Source of the DNA: Patescibacteria group bacterium
GTDB lineage: Bacteria > Patescibacteriota > Minisyncoccia > Phycocordibacterales > Phycocordibacteraceae
NCBI GenBank assembly: GCA_019246385.1
Contig: JAFAQP010000059.1
Span: 1-10,491 of the forward strand
Direction: 5' to 3'
DNA length: 10,491 bases
Under the pieces are notes generated by a model. That model was not told where the DNA came from and searched no databases. It saw only the letters and a program-made list of their open reading frames with translations. A program made the position numbers and the translations under genes. Positions 1-5,869 of this stretch are shown piece by piece; position 1 is the stretch's first letter, and every line of letters begins with the position of its first letter.

Positions 1-432
1 AACAAAAAAGCACGCATTGAGTATGAAATCATCGATACGTATGAAGGCGGCCTTTCGTTGTTCGGTTTCGAAGTAAAATCGCTTCGGCGCGGCGACGGTT
101 CTTTAGTAGGCGCCCGCGTGGTCACCCGCGGTGGAGAAGCGTTTCTCGTAGGCGCTTCAATACCCGCATACCAGGAAAAAAATGCTCCGAAAAATTACGA
201 TCTCGAGCGTTCGCGAAAAGTGCTCCTAAATCGGAAAGAAATAGAGGAGTTGGATGCGAAAGAAGGCCAAAAAAGATTGACAATACTTCCTCTCATGGTA
301 TACAATAAAGGACGTCGGCTGAAACTCCAGATAGGCGTCCTGCGGCACAAGACCAAGCGAGACAAGCGAGAAAGCTTGAAAAGCCGGGACGCCAAACGCG
401 ATATAGAACGCACCTTGAAAAATGAATACTGA
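1..432 (+). CDS. smpB: SsrA-binding protein SmpB, 5'-truncated by the window edge
   Basis: SmpB binds tmRNA and brings it to stalled ribosomes in trans-translation. The frame is open from base 1 (reading NKKARIEYEIIDTYEGG) and ends at TGA 430-432, giving about 143 visible residues; the family is usually 150-160, so only a short N-terminal piece is missing. An apparent TTG start at 58 lies inside the conserved domain and is not the real start. Family landmarks are the opening N-K-K-A-R, the E-V-K-S-L-R segment, the acidic/basic beta-barrel strands and a lysine/arginine-rich C-terminal tail (KTKRDKRESLKSRDAKRDIE) that in SmpB enters the empty mRNA channel. The tmRNA gene starts 52 bases downstream on the same strand, which strongly supports the call and suggests co-expression. 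Confidence 0.95.
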   Translation, partial: NKKARIEYEIIDTYEGGLSLFGFEVKSLRRGDGSLVGARVVTRGGEAFLVGASIPAYQEKNAPKNYDLERSRKVLLNRKEIEELDAKEGQKRLTILPLMVYNKGRRLKLQIGVLRHKTKRDKRESLKSRDAKRDIERTLKNEY

Positions 433-451
433 CCGCTGTCGTTCCCCTCAA

Positions 452-469
452 GCATGTCTTTGAACATGC
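452..469 (+). other. Short hairpin between smpB and ssrA
   Basis: GCATGT and ACATGC form a perfect 6-bp stem around the loop CTTTGA. It lies 15 bases before the mature tmRNA 5' end. No T-run follows, so it is unlikely to be an efficient terminator. If smpB and ssrA are co-transcribed it may sit in the tmRNA precursor leader near the RNase P cleavage site. A TATGTT at 475-480 could be a weak -10 for ssrA, but I see no matching -35. Confidence 0.35.
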
Positions 470-484
470 GAAGGTATGTTTTAG

Positions 485-868
485 GGGGATGATTCGTTTC
501 GACAGTGGAGCTGTAACGTCATGCATGCGAAACGGTGAATGTTGGAGAACACCTTAAATCTCGAACACCAAACGTGTGAAAACGCTTGTAAACCGAGTGG
601 CGAGCGCATTTGCGCCTCGCACCTTGGCTCCCGCTTACGCGTAACGCCTAAGCGAGCGCCGGACTTCCAATGCCAGATAGGAAGTTTCCGGTGTCATAAC
701 ATCCGGCTCTGGATCGCCGACCGCTCATCGGTGATCCGAATTCACGAGCTCGCGGCTTCCCGCTTTTGTCTCTTTTTTATGAGAGGCCGCTAAAATGTAA
801 GAGGGACTAGGTTCCGTAGATTGCATACGCTCTCTCCATTGGACGGGGTTTCGACACCCCCATCTCCA
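485..868 (+). ncRNA. ssrA: Transfer-messenger RNA (tmRNA, ssrA)
   Basis: tmRNA acts as tRNA-Ala and as a short mRNA to rescue stalled ribosomes and tag the nascent peptide. The 5' end (GGGGATGATTCGTTTCGACAG) and 3' end (GGACGGGGTTTCGACACC onward to ATCTCCA) match the conserved tRNA-like termini. GGGGATG (485-491) pairs with CATCTCC (861-867), including a G3-U70 wobble, the alanine identity element. A868 is the discriminator and is followed by CAA, so CCA is not encoded and must be added enzymatically. I place the resume codon at GCG 600-602 after GAGTG, whose A at -4 matches the conserved position. The tag would read ASAFAPRTLAPAYA, ending at TAA 642-644, with the small hydrophobic C-terminus expected for proteolysis. 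It follows smpB and precedes an intrinsic terminator. An open frame across 539-793 is incidental. The resume codon is inferred; the RNA identity is firm. Confidence 0.95.
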
Positions 869-870
869 CA

Positions 871-900
871 AAAATAAACCCCGTGAGGGGTTTTATTTTT
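871..900 (+). terminator. Intrinsic terminator of ssrA
   Basis: A-rich bases run into CCCC (879-882), loop GTGA, GGGG (887-890) and a T-rich tail TTTTATTTTT (891-900). The flanking A and T runs extend the stem and could let it work in both directions. It begins three bases after the tmRNA discriminator base, so 3' trimming would need to remove only the hairpin. Confidence 0.85.
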
Positions 901-947
901 GAAGGATGCGCAGGCCAATGCTCAAGACTCATCTCGAATTCACGTTC

Positions 948-956
948 TGGTAGATA
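948..956 (+). promoter_or_regulatory. Candidate extended -10 promoter for the carbonic-anhydrase-like gene
   Basis: TGGTAGATA matches an extended -10 (TGnTANNNT-like, here TGn followed by TAGATA). No convincing -35 is seen 16-18 bases upstream. A start near 963 would give a leader of about 16 bases to ATG 979 or 43 bases to ATG 1006. It lies after the ssrA terminator, so the downstream gene needs its own promoter. Confidence 0.45.
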
Positions 957-1005
957 TAAATTTTCAAAACATGCGATTATGAATCTCGACTCTCGAAAAG
1001 AGCGT

Positions 1006-1971
1006 ATGCCTATAACATTCACTGAACCAAAAACATTGCTCGAACTTGCGGGAAGCGGAACGTCTGTAGCGTGGACGGGAGGAATCTCGCTCGCGAAAGC
1101 GCTGGAGTCTGGAGAAGTCGATAAGAAAAAATTGGATGAAGCCATCGCTGCTCTCGCAAAATACTACGTGCCGGCGGATCCGGATGGAAGCATGCGCTGT
1201 ATCGACGGAAGGGTGAGCGAAGAGGCTGTCGGGGGCTATTTTCGAAAGCGCCTTGGACCGCAAGTGCCGGGAGGGAGCGCGGGAACCGTTCTCGCCCTCC
1301 AGATAGCTGACGAGGAACGTATGGGTAGCAACACGACATTCGTCGAAGACATGGACTCGGCTCTGGGGTGGTTCAAGGAAAACGATCTCTATTTCGGCGG
1401 CCACATCGATTCCCATAGTGCCGAGCATCCGGAAAATACCGGATGCGGAGCCATCGACAAGATACCGGAGATATTGGCGAAGCTGGAGAGCAATGTGGCG
1501 CTTCTGCATATCGAAAACGTAACTCGGATCCTGTTAGGAGCAAACTTTGATTCCCACATCCTTCCAGAGATCCTTGAAGAGGCGCGCAGGCTCAATGCAA
1601 AGGAAGAAATCTATTTCGAGAAAGACGAGGAAGGCAGGTACGCATATAAGAAAAAAGTTATCCGAGCGCTTGAAGAGAACGCGGTCGATCATGACCCGAT
1701 CGAAGTTCTGGTCGGAGCCCACAAAGAGATGGTCTTGGTCGTGAATATGGTACCGGAAACCACTTTCGATCGCGACCATTTCAGCCTCGATAACGGGAAC
1801 GCGATACAGGCCTTTAACTATGACTTTTGGAGAAGCATAGAGATGGCAAACAAACTGTATCCAAAAGATGCGGCGCGGCGGAAGGAATTCCTTGTCTGCC
1901 GGACGATGCTCGCAGTCGCCGCGCTCATGGCACTCACAGACGGGACGATACTAGCGACCGTACGGAAATGA
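1006..1971 (+). CDS. Carbonic-anhydrase-like metal-site protein (uncertain family)
   Basis: The product is about 321 residues, soluble, with no signal peptide or membrane segment. I chose ATG 1006 (MPITFTEPKT) because AAAAGAG lies just upstream; ATG 979 would add nine residues. It has a Cys-Ile-Asp-Gly-Arg motif at 65-69, a glycine-rich PGGSAGT loop at about 88-94, and a cluster GGHIDSHSAEHPENTGCGA with His133, His137, His141 and Cys147. A Cys-x-Asp-x-Arg followed by a distant His and Cys is the layout of the zinc ligands and Asp/Arg dyad in beta-class carbonic anhydrases. The His137-x9-Cys147 spacing is closer to what I recall of the cadmium (zeta) class than to the H-x2-C of the beta class. 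Carbonic anhydrase activity is inference from motifs only. The gene ends one base from the convergent VOC gene. Confidence 0.6.
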   Translation: MPITFTEPKTLLELAGSGTSVAWTGGISLAKALESGEVDKKKLDEAIAALAKYYVPADPDGSMRCIDGRVSEEAVGGYFRKRLGPQVPGGSAGTVLALQIADEERMGSNTTFVEDMDSALGWFKENDLYFGGHIDSHSAEHPENTGCGAIDKIPEILAKLESNVALLHIENVTRILLGANFDSHILPEILEEARRLNAKEEIYFEKDEEGRYAYKKKVIRALEENAVDHDPIEVLVGAHKEMVLVVNMVPETTFDRDHFSLDNGNAIQAFNYDFWRSIEMANKLYPKDAARRKEFLVCRTMLAVAALMALTDGTILATVRK

Positions 1972-1972
1972 G

Positions 1973-2356
1973 CTATTTCTTTTGTTCCAGGATGGAAATA
2001 ATGTTCCCGGCGGGATCCTTGAACCAGGCAATCGCCTCAGGGCCTCTGCTCATGCCGCGCGCGACACCTTTTTCGTCGGTTTTTATTTCTTCCATGTCGT
2101 ACTGCTCCATCGATACGCCTTTCTGGGCGAGCTCGTCTACGGACGCATCCACATCGTCGACGACAAGATTGAGAACGGTAAAATCAGCCGGCTTGTTGCG
2201 AAGCGACGGATAAATAAAAACGGCGCCGCTATCTCCTAATTGAAGGCCTTCGTCGGTTTTTTTGACCGGCAGACCGAGCGTTTCTCCGTAGAACCGTTCC
2301 GCGGCCGCAAGATCCGGCACGGAAAAACTGCTGAAAATTTTTGCATTCCGTAGCAT
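1973..2356 (-). CDS. VOC family protein (glyoxalase/bleomycin-resistance fold)
   Basis: The product is 127 residues, one VOC module's usual length, starting at ATG 2356 (MLRNAKIFSSFSV). Visible family features are the opening beta strand and helix FSVPDLAAAERFYGETLGLP, a central VLNLVVDDVDASVDELAQKG segment, and the closing WFKDPAGNIISILEQ strand found in most small VOC proteins. Such proteins form dimers and bind a metal and small substrate, but this sequence does not reveal the substrate; glyoxalase I activity should not be assumed. The frame stays open upstream to 2806 through infC, which is coincidental; the domain starts at 2356. It is convergent with the upstream gene, divergent from infC, and appears to have its own extended -10 promoter. 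No Shine-Dalgarno precedes the ATG. Confidence 0.85.
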   Translation of the reverse strand: MLRNAKIFSSFSVPDLAAAERFYGETLGLPVKKTDEGLQLGDSGAVFIYPSLRNKPADFTVLNLVVDDVDASVDELAQKGVSMEQYDMEEIKTDEKGVARGMSRGPEAIAWFKDPAGNIISILEQKK

Positions 2357-2391
2357 ATAAATTGAGAAGCGTGGTAATAGATAAGGAGGCC

Positions 2392-2400
2392 AGTATAGCA
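2392..2400 (-). promoter_or_regulatory. Extended -10 promoter for the VOC gene
   Basis: On the minus strand TGCTATACT is an extended -10 (TGn plus TATACT). A start near 2385 gives a leader of about 29 bases to ATG 2356. The -35 region is weak. It lies back to back with the infC promoter in a 105-base intergenic space. Confidence 0.6.
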
Positions 2401-2420
2401 GGAAGCGCTCGAGTGCTGCA

Positions 2421-2449
2421 TTGAATATTCCCATATCGCAGGGTATACT
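2421..2449 (+). promoter_or_regulatory. Promoter of the infC-rpmI-rplT operon
   Basis: TTGAAT (2421-2426) and TATACT (2444-2449) are separated by exactly 17 bases, the best -35/-10 pair in the window. The start would fall near 2456, only about six bases before the infC TTG start. There is no room for the long structured leader (L20-binding or similar) that controls this operon in E. coli and B. subtilis. Confidence 0.75.
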
Positions 2450-2461
2450 TTTCTGAACACT

Positions 2462-2989
2462 TTGAGCACCCAAAAAGTACGTATCAATAAAGAAATACGT
2501 TCGCCCGAGTTGCGTGTCATCGGGGCTGACGGAGCGAATATGGGGGTCGTCAAGCTTGAAGCAGCGCTCGACGCGGCGAAAGCGGCCAGTCTCGATCTCA
2601 TAGAGATATCGCCCGGAGCTACGCCGCCCGTTGCGAAAATAATGGATTATGGTAAATTTCAATACGAGCAGCAGAAAAAAGACCGGGAAATAAGGGCGAA
2701 ATCGCACATTACAGAGACCAAATCGGTCCAGATTGAGGTCGGGACCGGCGAAAATGATCTTCTGCGAAAAGCCCGGCAATCCGCCGGCTGGCTCAAAGAA
2801 GGACACCGCGTACGGGTAGAACTGTTCCTCAAGGGGCGCTACAAGTACATGGATGAGGCCTTTTTGAAAGAAAGACTCAACCGTTTCGTGCTTCTCGTTC
2901 CGGAAGAATACCGCATCGCGGAAAACGTGCAGCGCGGACCTAAAGGATTCACGGTCATTTTAGAAAAAGCAGGCAAAGCAAAAAATTGA
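2462..2989 (+). CDS. infC: Translation initiation factor IF-3
   Basis: IF3 binds the 30S subunit, prevents premature 50S joining and monitors start-codon selection. The product is 175 residues, normal for the family. The N-terminal domain carries RINKEIRSPELRVIGADG followed by MGVV; the middle has DLIEISPGATPPVAKIMDYGK, the hallmark IF3 signature; the C-terminal domain begins near ETKSVQIEVG and contains WLKEGHRVRVELFLKGR. The start is TTG 2462, because the conserved N-terminus begins a few residues later and no ATG, GTG or better alternative lies between. A rare start codon is typical of infC (AUU in E. coli), where it enables autoregulation. No Shine-Dalgarno is visible, and the promoter predicts a leader of about six bases. 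The stop overlaps the rpmI start. Confidence 0.97.
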   Translation: MSTQKVRINKEIRSPELRVIGADGANMGVVKLEAALDAAKAASLDLIEISPGATPPVAKIMDYGKFQYEQQKKDREIRAKSHITETKSVQIEVGTGENDLLRKARQSAGWLKEGHRVRVELFLKGRYKYMDEAFLKERLNRFVLLVPEEYRIAENVQRGPKGFTVILEKAGKAKN

Positions 2990-3180
2990 AGCGCATGAAA
3001 CCGAACAAATCATATCTGAAGCGACTTCGACTCACCCGAAACGGGAAGCTTGTGGCGAGGAAGCCCGGCCAAAATCATTTCAACGCGAAAGAAAGCAGTT
3101 CCGCGCGAACCAACAAACGCCACGCCGCTAAGCTCGTTATGAAAACCGCCGATCGCGCCCGTTTTTTGGCGGGGCAATAG
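2986..3180 (+). CDS. rpmI: Large ribosomal subunit protein L35 (bL35)
   Basis: The product is a 64-residue basic protein of normal L35 length. I place the start at TTG 2986 rather than ATG 2995, because MKRMKPNKSYLKRLRLTRNGK then aligns residue for residue with the usual MPKMKTxKSAAKRF start of L35. TTG 2986-2988 overlaps the infC stop as TTGA, so translation is probably coupled to infC. The middle (VARKPGQNHFNAKESSSARTN) is unusual in detail, but the KRHAAKL segment and operon position support the call. L35 lies near the base of the 50S subunit and helps assembly. Confidence 0.92.
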   Translation: MKRMKPNKSYLKRLRLTRNGKLVARKPGQNHFNAKESSSARTNKRHAAKLVMKTADRARFLAGQ

Positions 3181-3214
3181 TTCGTCCGTATTTTAGGCAT
3201 ACTCACTATTTCAT

Positions 3215-3562
3215 ATGGCACGAACAAAAGGAGGACCGAAAGCGATAAAACGCAGGAGAAACATACTTCGCGCAGCAAAAGGATACCGTTTTGCTCGTTC
3301 GAAGAAAAAGCGCTCCGCTATAGACGCACTACGTCATGCGGGCAAATATGCGTTTCGTGACCGGCGCGCGAAAAAGCGCACAATGCGCGGCCTTTCGATA
3401 ATTCGCATCAATGCGGCCTTGCGGGAAAATGGTTACAAGAACTACAGCTCCTTTATGGGCGCGCTAAAAAAGGCGGGCATCGAGCTCGATAGAAAAGTAC
3501 TCGCCGAGCTTGCCGCAAAACATCCGGAAGCCTTCAAACGATTTCTCGACAAAGTTTCATAA
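3215..3562 (+). CDS. rplT: Large ribosomal subunit protein L20 (bL20)
   Basis: The product is 115 residues, the normal L20 length, starting at ATG 3215 (MARTKGGPKAIKRRRNIL). The long basic N-terminal helix (AAKGYRFARSKKKRSAIDALRHAGKYAFRDRRAKKR) and the globular C-terminal domain (IRINAALRENGYKNYSSFM, then KKAGIELDRKVLAELA) are typical. L20 binds 23S rRNA early in 50S assembly and in several bacteria represses its own operon. It is third in infC-rpmI-rplT, 34 bases after rpmI. No Shine-Dalgarno precedes the ATG, so coupling or another initiation mode is likely. Confidence 0.97.
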   Translation: MARTKGGPKAIKRRRNILRAAKGYRFARSKKKRSAIDALRHAGKYAFRDRRAKKRTMRGLSIIRINAALRENGYKNYSSFMGALKKAGIELDRKVLAELAAKHPEAFKRFLDKVS

Positions 3563-3603
3563 ATGAAAGAATCTCGCTAGAAACGGTCGCCACCACGGCA
3601 GCA

Positions 3604-3627
3604 ATTGGCCTCGGCAGGCGAGCCAAT
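3604..3627. other. Hairpin between rplT and the convergent nuclease gene
   Basis: ATTGGCCTCG and CGAGCCAAT form a 9-bp stem with one bulged C and a GCAGG loop. It is the only sizeable hairpin in the 90-base convergent gap. A 10-base palindrome TTCCCGGGAA follows at 3632-3641. Neither has an adjacent T-run on either strand, so it could be a poor terminator, a transcript-end stabiliser or nothing. Confidence 0.3.
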
Positions 3628-3652
3628 CCGGTTCCCGGGAAAGGAAAGACTT

Positions 3653-4432
3653 TTAGGAAAGATTTTCAAATTCCACAAATACCGGCGAATGATCCGAGCC
3701 AGATCGCTCGGACAGTACGTACGCGGAAGCTGCGCTAGCGCTAGCTGGTATAAGAACATGGTCCAGTTGGGACGCAGAAAAGGGATGCGTTATCTTGCCC
3801 CGCAAGGGGTTTTGTAATCCGTGGTTTCGGATCCATTCATCAAAAAAAGAACGCTCATCATGGTTTGGTAAGGATTCGGAAAAGGGAGAACCCAAAAGCC
3901 AGCTAATGAACTTTATGAACGGGTGCTCGACGATATTAAAATCTCCGCAGAGAATGTTCGGCATTTCTTCCGACATAAAGCTCTCTATCACGGCCAATTC
4001 CTTCTTTCGAAAAGAGGGGCCTGCGAGCGTCAAGTGGATCGAAAAAAAACGCAATTTCCCTTTCGGGGTATTTATATCAGCAAAAAGTGATCCGCGCCTT
4101 AAAATACGCGACCACCCGAAAGGGCGCATACAAAATATGAAAAGCTTCGTGCGAAATGACGTCCCGAAAGGCGGATAGGATATACCGAACTGCGAAAGTA
4201 TCGGGTAGCGCGACAGAATAACAGTATATAGGAGCTCAGGATGTTCTCTTCCGACCGCGCGGACGCTGTCGAGCGCATACGCGATCTCATAGGGAAATTT
4301 CTTTATTTCTTGAAGCAGCTCCTCCCTCACTTCCTGAAGCGCGAAAAGATCGAAATCTTGTTTGCAAATGAATGCGGCAATGTCCGAAATGCGCCTATTT
4401 TGCCAGCGGACATTCCAGGAAAATATTTTCAT
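3653..4432 (-). CDS. Endonuclease/exonuclease/phosphatase (EEP) family hydrolase
   Basis: The product is about 259 residues, a single EEP (DNase I-like) domain, with no signal peptide. I chose ATG 4432 because MKIFSWNVRW begins exactly like other EEP proteins; TTG 4459, overlapping the upstream stop as TTGA, would add nine residues. Catalytic landmarks in order are Asn7 (SWNV), Glu34 (LQEV, metal ligand), His133 (SIHLT), Asp164 and Asn166 (CGDFNI), the Asp of QLDHVLI, and Asp247-His248 (GSDHSP, catalytic His). The family cleaves phosphodiester or phosphoester bonds with a divalent metal; substrates range from AP-site DNA to phosphoinositides, and the sequence does not decide. It follows the beta-CASP RNase gene by 23 bases and is probably co-transcribed with it. 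Confidence 0.88.
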   Translation of the reverse strand: MKIFSWNVRWQNRRISDIAAFICKQDFDLFALQEVREELLQEIKKFPYEIAYALDSVRAVGREHPELLYTVILSRYPILSQFGISYPPFGTSFRTKLFIFCMRPFGWSRILRRGSLFADINTPKGKLRFFSIHLTLAGPSFRKKELAVIESFMSEEMPNILCGDFNIVEHPFIKFISWLLGSPFSESLPNHDERSFFDEWIRNHGLQNPLRGKITHPFSASQLDHVLIPASASAASAYVLSERSGSDHSPVFVEFENLS

Positions 4433-4455
4433 TCCCTTATCTAACTTAGATACCT

Positions 4456-5829
4456 TCAAAACAGTTCCAGCCGTTCTCCCTCCCGCGGCACATCGACCGG
4501 AATATCGAGGAAGCCCTGGATGCGCTGTGCGATAGAGGCGGCAGAGGTTGTTTCGCCGAGAATAACGAAAACTTTTTTTGGTGCAACCGCTTCCACGTAC
4601 GACATAAGGTCGTTTCTGTCGGCATGCGCCGAGAACCCGTCAAGCGCCTTGACGTCCGCTCGCACCTGGACGGATGCCCCGTCGATAGATACCGTCCGCG
4701 CGCCGTCTTTGAGTCTTCGTCCTAATGAGCCCGGCACCTGATAGCCGGAAATAAGAAGCGTTGTTGTTTTTTCGGGCAAGTATCTGGCTTCATGGAAACG
4801 GATGCGGCCGCCGTGGCTCATGCCGGCGCCCGCGATTATAATTTTCGGTTCCGAGCTTTTTTCGACAGCCCGCGAGCCTTCCATATCTCTCGTAATCGTC
4901 AGCGTAGCGAAAGAAAAGGGATCATCCCCTCTTTTCATACGCGCTCGCACATCGCTGCGCAGGAATTCCGGATAGCGCTCGTAGATCTCCGTCACTTTCG
5001 CGGCCAGAGGCGAATCAAGAAAGACATCTATCGGCGGCAGGCGCCCTGAAGAGATTGCCTTATCGAGAGCTGCCAAAATTATCTGTGTGCGCTCAAGGGA
5101 AAACGCGGGTATCAAAAGTACCCCCTTTTTCCTGCGTACGTCATCGACTGCCGTGAGAAGTATCCGGGTACTCTCCTCGATGCTTTCATGCACGCGATCG
5201 CCATACACGCTTTCCATAAAAAGATAATCAACTCCTTTCGGCGTTTCCCGTTCGGGCACCAGAATGGCTGGAGAACGCCCCAAGTCTCCGGTAAAAAGGA
5301 TCCGCTTTTCGAAGACATCTATCGCGACTGAGGCGGACCCAATGATGTGTCCGGCATTGTAGAGCGTCACCGAAACGTCCGAGTTCAGTTCTATTTTTTT
5401 GTGGTAATCAGTCTCGGAAACGAGGCCTGTGGCGGCCCGGATGTCTTCGGTGTTATACGGCGCATCGTCGCCGCACCGTTTCGCTTCCTCGGCGATGATG
5501 TTGAGCGAATCTTCGAGCATGATAGGCATAAGCGCTTTCGTGGGCGCGGTCGCATACGCGTTGCCCTTGAATCCGTCTTTCACCAGTTTTGGGAAAAGGC
5601 CTATATGGTCTTCATGGGCGTGGGTGAAAAAAACGGCATCAACCGTCGCCGGATCATATGAAAATTTTTCCCGGTTCACACTCTCGCAATACCGTTCTCC
5701 TTGGGTGAGGCCGCAATCGATAAGCAGGCGCGTCGTCCGGTCGCCATTTTTCGCTTCTATCAAAAAATTAGAACCGGTCACGCGTCGGGCGCCGCGTGCG
5801 AAAAGAACTGAAATTGAAGAAGAAGACAT
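4456..5829 (-). CDS. Beta-CASP metallo-beta-lactamase RNase (CPSF73/TTHA0252-like)
   Basis: The product is 457 residues from ATG 5829 (MSSSSISVLFARG); a TTG at 5853 would lie inside an upstream terminator hairpin and is rejected. The N-terminal fold has ARRVTGSNFLIE, then zinc motif 2 THAHEDHIG (His70, His72, Asp74, His75), motif 3 NAGHIIGS (His161) and motif 4 FTGDLG (Asp182). The beta-CASP cap begins at MESVYGDRVH (motif A), with GMSHGGR (His339, motif B) and GFSAHADRND (His402, motif C). This full set marks an RNA-processing endo/exonuclease of the archaeal/eukaryotic CPSF73 and Thermus TTHA0252 type. I see no KH domain and no RNase J-style C-terminal extension. It is downstream of a structured ncRNA whose terminator T-run touches the start codon. 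There is no Shine-Dalgarno. Confidence 0.92.
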   Translation of the reverse strand: MSSSSISVLFARGARRVTGSNFLIEAKNGDRTTRLLIDCGLTQGERYCESVNREKFSYDPATVDAVFFTHAHEDHIGLFPKLVKDGFKGNAYATAPTKALMPIMLEDSLNIIAEEAKRCGDDAPYNTEDIRAATGLVSETDYHKKIELNSDVSVTLYNAGHIIGSASVAIDVFEKRILFTGDLGRSPAILVPERETPKGVDYLFMESVYGDRVHESIEESTRILLTAVDDVRRKKGVLLIPAFSLERTQIILAALDKAISSGRLPPIDVFLDSPLAAKVTEIYERYPEFLRSDVRARMKRGDDPFSFATLTITRDMEGSRAVEKSSEPKIIIAGAGMSHGGRIRFHEARYLPEKTTTLLISGYQVPGSLGRRLKDGARTVSIDGASVQVRADVKALDGFSAHADRNDLMSYVEAVAPKKVFVILGETTSAASIAQRIQGFLDIPVDVPREGERLELF

Positions 5830-5832
5830 TTT

Positions 5833-5869
5833 AAAAACAAAATCCGTCCTCAAGGGCCGAAGGACGGAT
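5833..5869 (-). terminator. Intrinsic terminator of the structured ncRNA
   Basis: On the minus strand ATCCGTCCT (5869-5861) pairs perfectly with AGGACGGAT (5850-5842) across a 10-base loop. The tail TTTGTTTTT follows directly. The plus strand has no T-run after the hairpin, so the direction is minus. The T-run ends four bases before the ATG of the beta-CASP gene. Confidence 0.85.

Noticed and set aside
539..793. 84-codon open frame over the tmRNA.
   Set aside because: The stretch is structured RNA; the frame differs from the tag frame and has no protein features.
2357..2806. N-terminal extension of the VOC frame up to 2806.
   Set aside because: The added region is antisense to infC and crosses the divergent promoters; the VOC fold starts at ATG 2356.
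3563..3652. A tRNA or small RNA in the rplT-EEP gap, suggested by GGTTC and a hairpin.
   Set aside because: No cloverleaf can be built, no acceptor stem pairs, and there is no T-run terminator or good promoter.
5830..5853. TTG 5853 as start of the beta-CASP gene.
   Set aside because: It lies in the terminator hairpin and would add eight residues unlike the family N-terminus; ATG 5829 fits better.
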